Source: Pseudomonas sp. ML2-2023-3
GTDB lineage: Bacteria; Pseudomonadota; Gammaproteobacteria; Pseudomonadales; Pseudomonadaceae
NCBI RefSeq assembly: GCF_037055275.1
Contig: NZ_CP146343.1
Span: 3,692,501-3,756,500 of the forward strand
Direction: 5' to 3'
Length of the DNA stretch: 64,000 nucleotides
The notes below the pieces were generated by a model. It was given only the letters and a program-made list of their open reading frames with translations. It searched no databases and was not told where the DNA came from. Below are positions 26,631-35,135 of the stretch, one piece after another. The translations under genes were made by a program, and so were the position numbers. Each line of letters starts with the position of its first letter. Positions within the stretch are counted from its first letter, which is position 1.

Positions 26631-26694
26631 ACAAATGTAAAGCTTTGTAACCAATTCTCGTTTACGCAGTTCCCGTCCGGAGTATTCGCAGATC

Positions 26695-28809
26695 ATGCGC
26701 CCACTGTTCACCCTGCCCGCGTCAGCCCTCACGCTGCTCGCCTTGAGTATTTGCAATACTGCCCTGGCCGATGAAAACACCCTGAATCTGCCGTCCACCA
26801 GCATCACCTCAACGGCAGACAGCGATGAGGCCCCACAGGGCTATCAGGCCAAGCCGAGTGCCACGACGACACGCTTGAACCTCACCGCCGGGCAAACGCC
26901 CCAGGGCATTACCAGTATCAAGCGTGAGCAACTGGATGACTTTCAGCTCAACAGCATTCGCGATGTGCTGGAGAGCACTCCGGGGGTGAACGTGCAGAAG
27001 GTCGAGACCGACCGCACGTACTTCACCGCCCGCGGTTTTGATATCACCAATTTCCAGTACGACGGTATGGGCATGGGGCTTACCGGTGGCGTGCTGGTGG
27101 GCGATATCGACACCGCACCCTACGAGCAAGTAGACGTTTTGCACGGTGCCAACGGCCTGATGACGGGCGCCGGCAACCCTTCTGCCACGGTCAACTTCAT
27201 TCGCAAGCGCCCCACGTATGAGCCGCAAGCCAAGGTCAGCGTCAGCGCCGGTTCCTGGGATAAGCGCAGGGTCGACCTGGATGTTTCCGGGCCGCTGACC
27301 GACTCGGGCAATGTGCGCGGGCGTGTGATCTATGCCAACGAAGTGGGCAATTCCTATCTGGACCGCTATTCCCGGGAAAAGAACATTTTCAGTGGCATGC
27401 TGGCTTTCGACCTGACCGACGACGATACCCTGACCGTCGGTTACGAAGACCAGAAAAGCGACGCCAACGGTGCCAGCTGGGGCGCGTTGCCACTCACCGA
27501 CAGCAATGGCAATGCGGTGCACTACAGCAGCACCTCCTCCAACATTGCCCAACCCTGGGTGTACTGGGACGTACGCACCACCCGGGCCTTTGCCGAGTGG
27601 CAGCACCGCTTTGTCAATGACTGGAAGTCAACGCTGACCCTGACGGCCATGGAGCACCGCGAAGACACCGACATGTTCTACATTTATGGCGACAATGGCT
27701 CGACCACTGGCTACACGGGCCTGGCTTCCAAATACAAGGGCAAGACCCGCGAGCTGGATGGCGACCTGTCGTTCAGCGGCCCTTTCAGCCTGGGTGGCCG
27801 CGAGCACCAACTGACCTTCGGCGCCAACGTGGCACGCTCGCGCACCCAGGAGGCGTCGCTGTACGGCAGCGCGTCGTACTACACCCCGGTGTCGCTGGAA
27901 GATGCCCTCAACGGCAGCCTCCCCAAGCCCACCTACAACATCGCCAATGCCGACGGAACCTCCAACTACACGGACCGCCAGAAAAGCCTCTACGCCGGTG
28001 CCCGCTTCAGCCTGACCGACGACCTGCACCTGATCACCGGGGCACGCATGCTCAGTGCCGACAGCGACGGCGAAAACTACGGATCGGGCCGCAACGTGAG
28101 GATTCATGGCAAGGTCACGCCATACGCAGGCCTGGTCTACGACCTCACCCCGCAGTATTCGCTGTATGCCAGCTACACCAGGATCTTCAATCCGCAGTAC
28201 TACCTCAACACCCAGGGCCAGGTACTGGAACCCCTGGAAGGCAAAAGCTACGAGGCTGGAATCAAGGGGCATTTGCTGGACAAGCGACTGGACGTTTCGG
28301 CTGCGGTGTTCCACACCAAACAGGACAACGTCGCCACTTATGCTGGCTTTGACTCTGCACTGGGCGGCTACTTGTATGACGGCATGTCGTACAAAAGCAG
28401 CGGCCTGGAGCTTGAAGCTTCGGGGGAACTGGCCCCGGGTCTGCAAATCAGCGGCGGCTATACCTATGTCTACATCACCGATGCCGACAACCAGCGCGGG
28501 CGTAAATTTATCCCGCGCAATGCCCTGACCTCCTCCATGACCTACAGATTGCCGATGGCGCCGAAGGTCAAGGTCGGCGGCAGCCTCAAATGGCAGAGCA
28601 AAATCGAGAACGACGACGCCCCTGCCGCCAACCAGGCCGCTTATGCGCTGGTGGGCTTGATGACCAGCTACGACATTGATCCGCACTGGAGCACCCAGCT
28701 CAACCTGGACAACCTGACCAACGAGAAATACCTGCAAAGCGTTCGTTACGGCCAGAGTAACTTTGGCGCACCGCGAAACGTCACGGCATCGGTCAGCTGG
28801 AAGTTCTAA
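26695..28809 (+). CDS. TonB-dependent siderophore receptor without signalling domain
   Basis: A 704-residue outer-membrane receptor. Signal peptide RPLFTLPASALTLLALSICNTALA, plug domain (LTAGQTPQGITSIKREQLDDFQLNSIRDVLESTPGVNVQKVETDRTYFTARGFDITNFQYDG...LHGANGLMTGAGNPSATVNFIRKRP) and a beta barrel with the usual end NVTASVSWKF. There is no STN domain, so it does not signal to a FecR. Sequence style is that of FhuE/FptA-like ferric-siderophore receptors; the ligand is unknown. It has its own Fur-box-bearing promoter region, separate from the previous receptor operon. Confidence 0.91.
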   Translation: MRPLFTLPASALTLLALSICNTALADENTLNLPSTSITSTADSDEAPQGYQAKPSATTTRLNLTAGQTPQGITSIKREQLDDFQLNSIRDVLESTPGVNVQKVETDRTYFTARGFDITNFQYDGMGMGLTGGVLVGDIDTAPYEQVDVLHGANGLMTGAGNPSATVNFIRKRPTYEPQAKVSVSAGSWDKRRVDLDVSGPLTDSGNVRGRVIYANEVGNSYLDRYSREKNIFSGMLAFDLTDDDTLTVGYEDQKSDANGASWGALPLTDSNGNAVHYSSTSSNIAQPWVYWDVRTTRAFAEWQHRFVNDWKSTLTLTAMEHREDTDMFYIYGDNGSTTGYTGLASKYKGKTRELDGDLSFSGPFSLGGREHQLTFGANVARSRTQEASLYGSASYYTPVSLEDALNGSLPKPTYNIANADGTSNYTDRQKSLYAGARFSLTDDLHLITGARMLSADSDGENYGSGRNVRIHGKVTPYAGLVYDLTPQYSLYASYTRIFNPQYYLNTQGQVLEPLEGKSYEAGIKGHLLDKRLDVSAAVFHTKQDNVATYAGFDSALGGYLYDGMSYKSSGLELEASGELAPGLQISGGYTYVYITDADNQRGRKFIPRNALTSSMTYRLPMAPKVKVGGSLKWQSKIENDDAPAANQAAYALVGLMTSYDIDPHWSTQLNLDNLTNEKYLQSVRYGQSNFGAPRNVTASVSWKF

Positions 28810-28834
28810 ACCTGCACAAAACTGTGTTTGTTTT

Positions 28835-28918
28835 GTGGGAGCGGGCTTGCTCGCGATGGCATCAACCCAGCCTGCCTGCCAGACCGCAGCGTCTGTATCG
28901 CAGGCAAGCCAGCTCACC
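28835..28918. repeat. Pseudomonas REP pair (degenerate)
   Basis: GTGGGAGCGGGCTTGC at 28835 followed by TCGCGATGG, and an inverted degenerate partner near 28893-28918 (GTATCGCAGGCAAGCC then AGCTCACC). This is the standard Pseudomonas REP/REPIN arrangement lying in a 160-base gap after the receptor gene. Confidence 0.8.
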
Positions 28919-28969
28919 AGAAGGACTAAGCTGATGTAAGCGATGACCATCCACGTCACGGAGGTGAGC

Positions 28970-30187
28970 ATGATGTTACTAAGGTGTGCCCTGATTACGG
29001 TCTGTCTGAGCCTCACATTCACGGCACTGGCAGCCCCTGCTGCCGACACCCTCAAAACCCACAAGGCCTTGCTCATCGGCGTGGATGGCATGCAGTACGA
29101 AAAGCTGCAACAGGCCATTCAACAGGGCAAGGCTCCCACCACTGCCCGCTTGCACCTGTACAAAAGTTACACCGGCGGGGTACTGGGTACCTCCACCCAG
29201 CAGCCCACGGTCAGTGGCCCGGGCTGGACAACCATCCTTACCGGCAGTTGGGTTGACCGCCATCAGGTCAACGCCAATGACGAGGCCCTGCGCAATCAGG
29301 CGCCCAGCCTGTTCAAACAGCTCAAGCTGGCCTTCCCTGACCGCAAGACGGCCAGCATCGTGAGCTGGAACGTGATCCACGAAAACTTCGCCGAGGATAT
29401 TGCCCAGGGCTACATCGACCTGGCCTTCAAGTGCTCGGGGGTTGATCCGTGCGTCGTCGACAACGTCAGTCATGAACTGGAAAACGGCCAGCCCGATCTG
29501 CTGTTCGCCCACTTCGACGAACCCGATATCACCGGCCACCGACTCGGCTTCACACCCGAGTATCAACAGGCGATTCAGACCGTAGATACCCAGGTCGGGC
29601 AGATACTCCTGGCCCTCCAACGCCGTGAGAAAGCCCATCCCGAAGAAGACTGGCTGGTGATCGTGTTGCCCGATCACGGCAGGCACTTGCCTGAAGGCAA
29701 GGACCACGGCGAGCAAACCCTGAGCGAAAAAACCACCTTTATCGCCATGAACAAGAAAGGCAACGCACAACTGACGGCTCCCATCGGCAAACCCCTGAAC
29801 CCCGATTTCAAGGGCCTGTACGGTTTTGCCAGCCAGGCGGACATCACCCCCACCGTGCTGGCCTGGCTTGGCGTCAAACCGGACCTGACCCGTTACACAA
29901 TGGATGGCCTGCCCCTGATCGGGCCCCTGGGTGTCAGACAGCTCACTGCGCAGCAACAACCCGATCGCACCCAGGTCAACCTGTCCTGGCGCACAGAAAC
30001 CCCGACTGGCAAGCCCGTGCAGATTTACCGCGACGGCCAGCCCATCGCCCGGCTCACCGACCATGAACATTCCTATGTCGATAACGATATCCAGGCGTTG
30101 AAGGGGCCCATCAACTACACGCTGGTGTTTAACGGGGTACCGGTATCGCGCCTGGTAACCCTGCAAGAGCAAAAGTCGACGCCATGA
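28970..30187 (+). CDS. Exported alkaline-phosphatase-superfamily phosphodiesterase (nucleotide pyrophosphatase-like)
   Basis: About 405 residues. ATG 28970 has GGAGG 6 bases upstream and is followed by a signal peptide (MLLRCALITVCLSLTFTALAAPA); the ATG at 28943 lacks these. The catalytic domain shows KALLIGVDGMQYEKLQQ (metal-binding Asp), GPGWTTILTGSWVDRHQVNAND with the Thr nucleophile, HFDEPDITGHRLGFTPEY and LVIVLPDHGRHLPEGKDHGEQ, the metal ligands of NPP-type enzymes. The last 80 residues (TQVNLSWRTETPTGKPVQIYRDGQPI...) look like a fibronectin III-type beta sandwich. It probably hydrolyses phosphodiesters in the periplasm; the substrate is unknown. It sits at the end of the iron-receptor block. 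Confidence 0.82.
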   Translation: MMLLRCALITVCLSLTFTALAAPAADTLKTHKALLIGVDGMQYEKLQQAIQQGKAPTTARLHLYKSYTGGVLGTSTQQPTVSGPGWTTILTGSWVDRHQVNANDEALRNQAPSLFKQLKLAFPDRKTASIVSWNVIHENFAEDIAQGYIDLAFKCSGVDPCVVDNVSHELENGQPDLLFAHFDEPDITGHRLGFTPEYQQAIQTVDTQVGQILLALQRREKAHPEEDWLVIVLPDHGRHLPEGKDHGEQTLSEKTTFIAMNKKGNAQLTAPIGKPLNPDFKGLYGFASQADITPTVLAWLGVKPDLTRYTMDGLPLIGPLGVRQLTAQQQPDRTQVNLSWRTETPTGKPVQIYRDGQPIARLTDHEHSYVDNDIQALKGPINYTLVFNGVPVSRLVTLQEQKSTP

Positions 30188-30224
30188 AAAAGGCGCTGCC
30201 CGATCACTCGGGCAGCGCCTTTTT
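30187..30224. terminator. Perfect bidirectional terminator overlapping a stop codon
   Basis: AAAAAGGCGCTGCCCGA at 30187-30203 pairs perfectly over 17 bases with TCGGGCAGCGCCTTTTT at 30208-30224 across a 4-base loop TCAC. A-run on one side and T-run on the other make it work in both directions. Its first base is the last base of the phosphodiesterase stop codon. It ends transcription of that gene and also of the converging pepN operon. Confidence 0.9.
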
Positions 30225-30262
30225 CAAGACCACGGTTGTTCACTTGAGCGATTTGCGCCTCT

Positions 30263-30360
30263 GTGGGAGCGGGCTTGCTCGCGATGGACTCCAGAACACC
30301 GTATTTACTCAGCCAATACGCGTCTTCGTTAACGACCATCGCGAGCAAGCCCGCTCCCAC
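30263..30360. repeat. Pseudomonas REP inverted pair
   Basis: GTGGGAGCGGGCTTGC at 30263 and its exact inverse ending CGCTCCCAC at 30360, with a 50-base AT-richer spacer. It lies between the terminator and the end of pepN. Confidence 0.9.
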
Positions 30361-30379
30361 ATTTGAAATGTGAACAGGT

Positions 30380-33037
30380 TTACGCCAGGCTTTTGCTCAC
30401 CACTTCAAACACGTCGCTGGACAGCTCGCCCGAATTGCGGATGCGTTCCAGTTCCGCTTTCATCAGCGCCTGACGGGCGCCGTCGTATTTGCGCCAGCGG
30501 GTCAACGGCGCCAGTTGCCGCGATGCAATCTGCGGATTGAAGCCGTTGAGCTGGATCACCAGGTCCGCCAGGAAGCGATAGCCCGAGCCATCCGCGGCAT
30601 GGAAGTTGATCAGGTTCTGTCCGGCAAACGCACCCACCAGAGCCCGCACTTTGTTCGGGTTCTTGAGGTTGAATGCCGGGTGTTCCATCAACTCCCGCAC
30701 ACGCTGCAGGCCACCCGGCAGGGTGCTGCCGGCCTGAACGCTGAACCACTGATCCATGACCAGTGGATTGTCCTTGAAGTGCTCGGCAAAGCTGGCCAGC
30801 GCCGCGGCTTTTTCAGCCTCGTAAGGCGAGTTGACCAGTACCGCCAGCGCCGTCAGGCGCTCGGTCATGTTGTCGCTGTGCTCGAACTGCTCCAGAGCCG
30901 CCGCCAGCACCTCTGGCTTACCGGCAAGCATCAGGTAAGACAGCGCAATGTTTTGCAGCGCACGACGGGCGAAGTGTTCGGCTTCAGCCACGTATGGCGT
31001 GACTTTCGACACTTCACGGTTAGTCTTGTAGCGGGCCCACAAACCGTCGAACAGGCTGTCGGCCAGTTGCTTGCGAGCGAACTCACGAGCGATGTGGATC
31101 GCTTCAACGTCCGCCACGTCGCTGATTTCAGTCAGGTAGGCTTCGCCCGGCAACGACAGCATTTCAGCGACCATGGCCTGATCCAGCGCCTGATTGCCCA
31201 GCACACTGCGCAAGGCTTCTACCAGACGCGAATCCATCACCAGTGCTTCACCGCGCTGATGTTGCCCAATCAATTCCTGCAGCACGTGCACCGACAGTTG
31301 CTGGCCTGCATCCCAGCGGTTGAAGCCGTCGGTATCGTGCTGCATCAGGAACATCAGTTGGTCGCGGCTGTAGGCAAAACTCAGTTTCACCGGTGCCGAG
31401 AAACCGCGCAGCAACGATGGCAACGGCTTTTCGTTGATACCGACAAACGTGAACGTCTGCTCGGCCTCAGTCACCGACAGTACGCGGCTGGTGCCCACGG
31501 CAGTTGATTCGCCCGCCAGTTGCAGGGCAATTTCAGTGCCCTGGGCGTTCAACAGGCCCAGCTCGACCGGAATCACGAACGGCAGTTTTTCGACCTTGTC
31601 CGGGGTGGCCGGGCAGCTTTGGGCAAAGGTCAGGCTGTAGGTTTTCTGCGCGGCATCGTAGTGTTCGCTGACGGCAAGACGCGGAGTGCCTGCCTGGCTG
31701 TACCAGCGTTTGAACTGGCTCAGGTCGGCGCCGTTGGCATCTTCCATGGCCTTGATGAAATCATCGCAGGTCACGGCCTGGCCGTCATGGCGCTCGAAGT
31801 ACAGATCGCTGCCTTTGCGAAAGCCCTCGGCCCCCAGCAAGGTGTGGATCATGCGCACCACTTCAGAACCCTTTTCGTAAACGGTCAGGGTGTAGAAGTT
31901 GGAGATTTCGATAAAGCTGTCAGGGCGTACCGCGTGAGCCATTGGGCCCGCGTCTTCAGCGAACTGGTGGGTACGCAGATAGGCCACGTCCTGGATGCGC
32001 TTGACCGTGCGCGAGTTCATGTCTGCCGAGAACTGCGAATCACGGAACACCGTGAAGCCTTCCTTGAGCGACAGCTGGAACCAGTCGCGGCAGGTCACGC
32101 GGTTGCCCGACCAGTTGTGGAAGTACTCGTGGGCCACGATGGCCTCGACCCGCTGGTGAGCGGCATCGGTCGCGGTCTCGGCGCGGGCCAGTACGGCGCT
32201 GGAGTTGAAGATGTTGAGGCCCTTGTTCTCCATCGCGCCCATGTTGAAGTCGTTCACGGCGACGATCATGAAGATATCAAGATCGTATTCACGACCGTAG
32301 GTTTCTTCATCCCAGGCCATGGACTTTTTCAGGCTGACCATGGCGTGCTGGCATTTATCGATGTTTTCCGGCTCGACATAAATGCGCAGTGCAACCACGC
32401 GATTGCTCATGGTGGTGAAGCTGTCTTCAACGCACCACAGGTCCCCCGCTACCAGCGCAAACAGGTAGGCCGGTTTCATGAACGGGTCTTCCCAGGTTGC
32501 CCAGTGCCGACCGTCTTCGTCGGGACCGCTGGCAATCGGGTTGCCATTGGACAACAGGATCGGATAGCGGTGCTGCTCGGCCACCACGGTGGTGGTGAAC
32601 TTGCTCATCACATCGGGACGATCGAGGTAATAGGTGATCTTGCGAAAGCCTTCGGCTTCGCACTGGGTGCAGAACATCCCGCCGGACTTGTACAGGCCTT
32701 CCAGCGCAGTGTTGGACTCGGGGTGGATCTTGACGCTGGTGTCGACCACAAACTGCTCAGCGGTCGGGTGCAGGATCAGATGACTGTCGCCCAACTGATA
32801 GTCATCATCCGCCAGTTCGATGTCGTCGAGGCTGACCGACAGCAGCTCAAGCTGCTGACCGTCCAGCACCAGCGCCGGCAACCCCGCGCCACGTGCCGGG
32901 TTGCGACGCATCACCAGTTGCGCATGGACCAGCGTGTGGTCCTCGAACAACTCGAAGGTCAGGTGCGTCTCGTCGATCAGGTACTCGGGCGCCTGGTAGT
33001 CCTTCAGGTAGATCATTTGCGGTTGTTCGGTGCGCAT
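30380..33037 (-). CDS. pepN: Aminopeptidase N
   Basis: An 885-residue M1-family zinc metallopeptidase. Substrate-recognition motif GAMENKG and the zinc site HEYFHNWSGNRVTCRDWFQLSLKEG (HExxH plus the downstream Glu) are intact; the enzyme removes N-terminal residues from peptides in the cytoplasm. The N-terminus (LKDYQAPEYLIDETHLTFEL) and full length agree with Pseudomonas and E. coli PepN. AAGGA lies 8 bases before the ATG. First product gene of a leftward group read toward the terminator at 30187. Confidence 0.97.
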   Translation of the reverse strand: MRTEQPQMIYLKDYQAPEYLIDETHLTFELFEDHTLVHAQLVMRRNPARGAGLPALVLDGQQLELLSVSLDDIELADDDYQLGDSHLILHPTAEQFVVDTSVKIHPESNTALEGLYKSGGMFCTQCEAEGFRKITYYLDRPDVMSKFTTTVVAEQHRYPILLSNGNPIASGPDEDGRHWATWEDPFMKPAYLFALVAGDLWCVEDSFTTMSNRVVALRIYVEPENIDKCQHAMVSLKKSMAWDEETYGREYDLDIFMIVAVNDFNMGAMENKGLNIFNSSAVLARAETATDAAHQRVEAIVAHEYFHNWSGNRVTCRDWFQLSLKEGFTVFRDSQFSADMNSRTVKRIQDVAYLRTHQFAEDAGPMAHAVRPDSFIEISNFYTLTVYEKGSEVVRMIHTLLGAEGFRKGSDLYFERHDGQAVTCDDFIKAMEDANGADLSQFKRWYSQAGTPRLAVSEHYDAAQKTYSLTFAQSCPATPDKVEKLPFVIPVELGLLNAQGTEIALQLAGESTAVGTSRVLSVTEAEQTFTFVGINEKPLPSLLRGFSAPVKLSFAYSRDQLMFLMQHDTDGFNRWDAGQQLSVHVLQELIGQHQRGEALVMDSRLVEALRSVLGNQALDQAMVAEMLSLPGEAYLTEISDVADVEAIHIAREFARKQLADSLFDGLWARYKTNREVSKVTPYVAEAEHFARRALQNIALSYLMLAGKPEVLAAALEQFEHSDNMTERLTALAVLVNSPYEAEKAAALASFAEHFKDNPLVMDQWFSVQAGSTLPGGLQRVRELMEHPAFNLKNPNKVRALVGAFAGQNLINFHAADGSGYRFLADLVIQLNGFNPQIASRQLAPLTRWRKYDGARQALMKAELERIRNSGELSSDVFEVVSKSLA

Positions 33038-33049
33038 GCTGGAGTCCTT

Positions 33050-33880
33050 TTACTGATGCACGGCCAGTTGATAGGCCGTGTATTTGCGAATATTGATCAC
33101 GCCTGTGTCAAAGATCAGGTACTGGCCCTTGATCCCCATCAGCGTGCCTTCCACGATCGGATCCTTGTCCAGATTGAAGCTGACGATCTTGCTCGGGTAC
33201 TGCTCGACCGGGTAGCGAATCTCAATGGGCTCCACGTTTGACAAGGGTTGGACCGCTTGCAGGCCAAAACGCTCCTGCAGGGTTTTCATGCCTTCGGCAC
33301 AGCTCTCGAACAATTGCTCACGCACGGCACTCAGGTCAACAGGCTCGGCATCGCCCTTGAGCAGTGCACGCCAGTTGGTTCGGTCGCCCACTTGCGAGCG
33401 GAACAGGTCTTCGACAAAGCCCGATTGCTGACGGGTTGCAACCCGCACGATCGGCAGCGCCTGGCTGGCGCCCTGGTCGAGCCAGCGTGTCGGCAACTGG
33501 GTGGCACGGGTGATGCCGACCTTGATCCCCGAGGAGTTGGCCAGATACACCACGTGATCGGTCATGCAAAACTGCTCGCCCCACGACGGATCACGGCAAG
33601 TGCCTGCCTCGTAGTGGCAACGCTCCGGGCTCATGATGCACACATCGCATTGCGCCAGCTTGGTCATGCACGGGTAGCAGTAGCCCTGGCTGAAGCTCTT
33701 TTTGGTCTTGCGCCCGCAGTGAGTGCAGTTGATCTCACCCAGGTATTCCAGACGCAGTTTGGTACCGATCAACGGATTGACCGGCACCTCGGTATCGCCC
33801 AAACGAAACGCATACTGAACGGTCGGCGTTTCAAGGTTTGCCGACATCTTGCTGATTGCACCACGGCCAATCTCAATCAA
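33050..33880 (-). CDS. DUF2797 family zinc-ribbon-like protein
   Basis: A 276-residue protein of the DUF2797 family. Four Cys pairs near the N-terminus (INCTHCGRK, GYCYPC, AQCDVCIMSPERCHYEAGTC) look like metal-binding clusters, followed by GEQFCMTDHVVYLANSSGIKVGITRATQLPTRWLDQGASQALPIVRV, which resembles a GIY-YIG-type core (VYLANSSGIKVGITR). The function is unknown. The frame can start at TTG 33880, overlapping the yeaC stop, or at ATG 33847; homologues I recall begin near the former. Between pepN and yeaC in one operon, an order common in Pseudomonas. Confidence 0.85.
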   Translation of the reverse strand: MIEIGRGAISKMSANLETPTVQYAFRLGDTEVPVNPLIGTKLRLEYLGEINCTHCGRKTKKSFSQGYCYPCMTKLAQCDVCIMSPERCHYEAGTCRDPSWGEQFCMTDHVVYLANSSGIKVGITRATQLPTRWLDQGASQALPIVRVATRQQSGFVEDLFRSQVGDRTNWRALLKGDAEPVDLSAVREQLFESCAEGMKTLQERFGLQAVQPLSNVEPIEIRYPVEQYPSKIVSFNLDKDPIVEGTLMGIKGQYLIFDTGVINIRKYTAYQLAVHQ

Positions 33881-34137
33881 TGGATGGCATCCGACTTGAA
33901 CAGGATGTTAGGCACTGGTGCCGACTTGGAGCTGCACTCTTGCGGACCCATGTAACCGGTGCGCTGGTCTTCAGGCAGGTTCTGCACTTCCCAGGCAATC
34001 ATCGCCTGCAACGACAGCTCGCGCTGTTCGGCGGTGAGTTTGTTGCCGTCTGCCCATTTGCCGATTTCAACGGCCAGTTTCAGGCTCTGATAGATCTCGG
34101 GGGTGATGTTTTGAATCATTTCGTTGAAAGAGGACAT
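33877..34137 (-). CDS. yeaC: YeaC family protein (DUF1315)
   Basis: An 86-residue cytoplasmic protein: MSSFNEMIQNITPEIYQSLKLAVEIGKWADGNKLTAEQRELSLQAMIAWEVQNLPEDQRTGYM is the DUF1315 signature, found next to DUF2797 in many gammaproteobacteria. The function is unknown. The stop overlaps the possible TTG start of the DUF2797 gene, so translation is likely coupled. Confidence 0.9.
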   Translation of the reverse strand: MSSFNEMIQNITPEIYQSLKLAVEIGKWADGNKLTAEQRELSLQAMIAWEVQNLPEDQRTGYMGPQECSSKSAPVPNILFKSDAIH

Positions 34138-34164
34138 GGTTCGTTTCCACTCTAAAAAGTAAAC

Positions 34165-34260
34165 CTGTAGTCGCTGCCGCAGGCTGCGATAAGGCCCAAA
34201 GGACCTTCAAAAAAGCAGGGCCGCTGCGCAGCCCATCGCCGCCTGCGGCAGCGACTACAG
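34165..34260. repeat. Inverted repeat of CTGTAGTCGCTGC family
   Basis: CTGTAGTCGCTGCCGCAGGC at 34165-34184 pairs with GCCTGCGGCAGCGACTACAG at 34241-34260, a perfect 20-base inverted repeat about 95 bases end to end, with a nested GGCTGCGATA/ATCGCC part. It fills the gap between yeaC and the rhomboid gene. It shares the word GTAGTCGCTG with the GTCGCTGACGAG repeats but differs after it, so it is a related but separate family. A single half copy is at 49221. Confidence 0.85.
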
Positions 34261-34262
34261 AA

Positions 34263-35135
34263 TTAAGCCATCTGTTTGCGCCGCGCCCAAAGCCCGCCCA
34301 GCAAACCGGTCAGGCACCCGATCACCAAACCGCCCACATGGGCCGCGTTGGCAATCTGGCCAAAACCGATCATCGACACCAGCCCCGACATGCACAGCGC
34401 CAGCCACACCAGCATCATCACCAGTACCCCGCGAGGCAGGTGATACAAGGGGTTTGGCGCCATCATCTGGTAAATCCAGACATGCCCCAGCAGCCCGTAC
34501 AACACCCCGGACAACCCGCCAAACAGGCTCGGGCCACCAAACAGGTACTGGGCGAAGTTGGATACCAGGCTGAACAACAGGCTCAAGCCAATCAGGTTGA
34601 TGCTGCCCTGGCGCATTTCAATGCGCCGCCCCAGCTCCCAGTACCACATGCCGTTCATGGCAATGTGCAGAAAGCCGAAGTGGATCAGCATCGGGGTGAA
34701 CAATCGCCACCACTGCCCCGACGCCAGGCTGTCGGACAGCGGGACAAACTGGATGTACTGGCCTCGAATGCTGAAATCGAGAAAGGTCAGCCCGCTCAGG
34801 GCCGACAGGTTATCACCCAGTTGCGTCACTGCAGCCACGATCACACACAGCAGCAACACCACCGCCGTGGCCGGGCTGGCACGCAGTTGCTGGGCAAAAC
34901 CCGGCCGGGGCATGGCCGCCGGGCGTTCAACGATGGGCAGTTCGTGCTCCGGATCACCCACAGGAAAACGCTGGTACAAACTGCGTACATCATCGGCGAT
35001 GGCCTCGGGCGCCCACAACACCTGCTCGCCCGCTTCCTCGCTGACCCGATGCGGGACCTGCATGCGCCTGAGCAAGGCAACAAAGCCGCTAAGGTCGACG
35101 GACAGCGGCAAACGTAAAACAGCTACAGCACTCAT
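34263..35135 (-). CDS. glpG: Rhomboid-family intramembrane serine protease
   Basis: About 290 residues: an N-terminal cytoplasmic domain of about 90 residues (LRRMQVPHRVSEEAGEQVLWAPEAIADDVRSLYQRF, the GlpG N-domain type) followed by six membrane helices. Catalytic Ser in FGGLSGVLYGLLGH and catalytic His in IANAAHVGGLVIGCLTG, with the HFGFLHIAMNGMWYWELG and R residues typical of rhomboids. It cleaves membrane proteins within the bilayer. Start at ATG 35135, overlapping the phosphoesterase stop by 4 bases; the longer upstream frame is not needed. Confidence 0.92.
   Translation of the reverse strand: MSAVAVLRLPLSVDLSGFVALLRRMQVPHRVSEEAGEQVLWAPEAIADDVRSLYQRFPVGDPEHELPIVERPAAMPRPGFAQQLRASPATAVVLLLCVIVAAVTQLGDNLSALSGLTFLDFSIRGQYIQFVPLSDSLASGQWWRLFTPMLIHFGFLHIAMNGMWYWELGRRIEMRQGSINLIGLSLLFSLVSNFAQYLFGGPSLFGGLSGVLYGLLGHVWIYQMMAPNPLYHLPRGVLVMMLVWLALCMSGLVSMIGFGQIANAAHVGGLVIGCLTGLLGGLWARRKQMA

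Noticed and set aside
27628..29118. A 496-codon minus-strand frame opposite the second TonB receptor
   Set aside because: Spans a receptor, a REP element and a gene start on the other strand; no ribosome binding site or domain.
31520..33241. A 573-codon open frame opposite pepN
   Set aside because: Antisense shadow of a conserved aminopeptidase; composition typical of reverse-frame translation.
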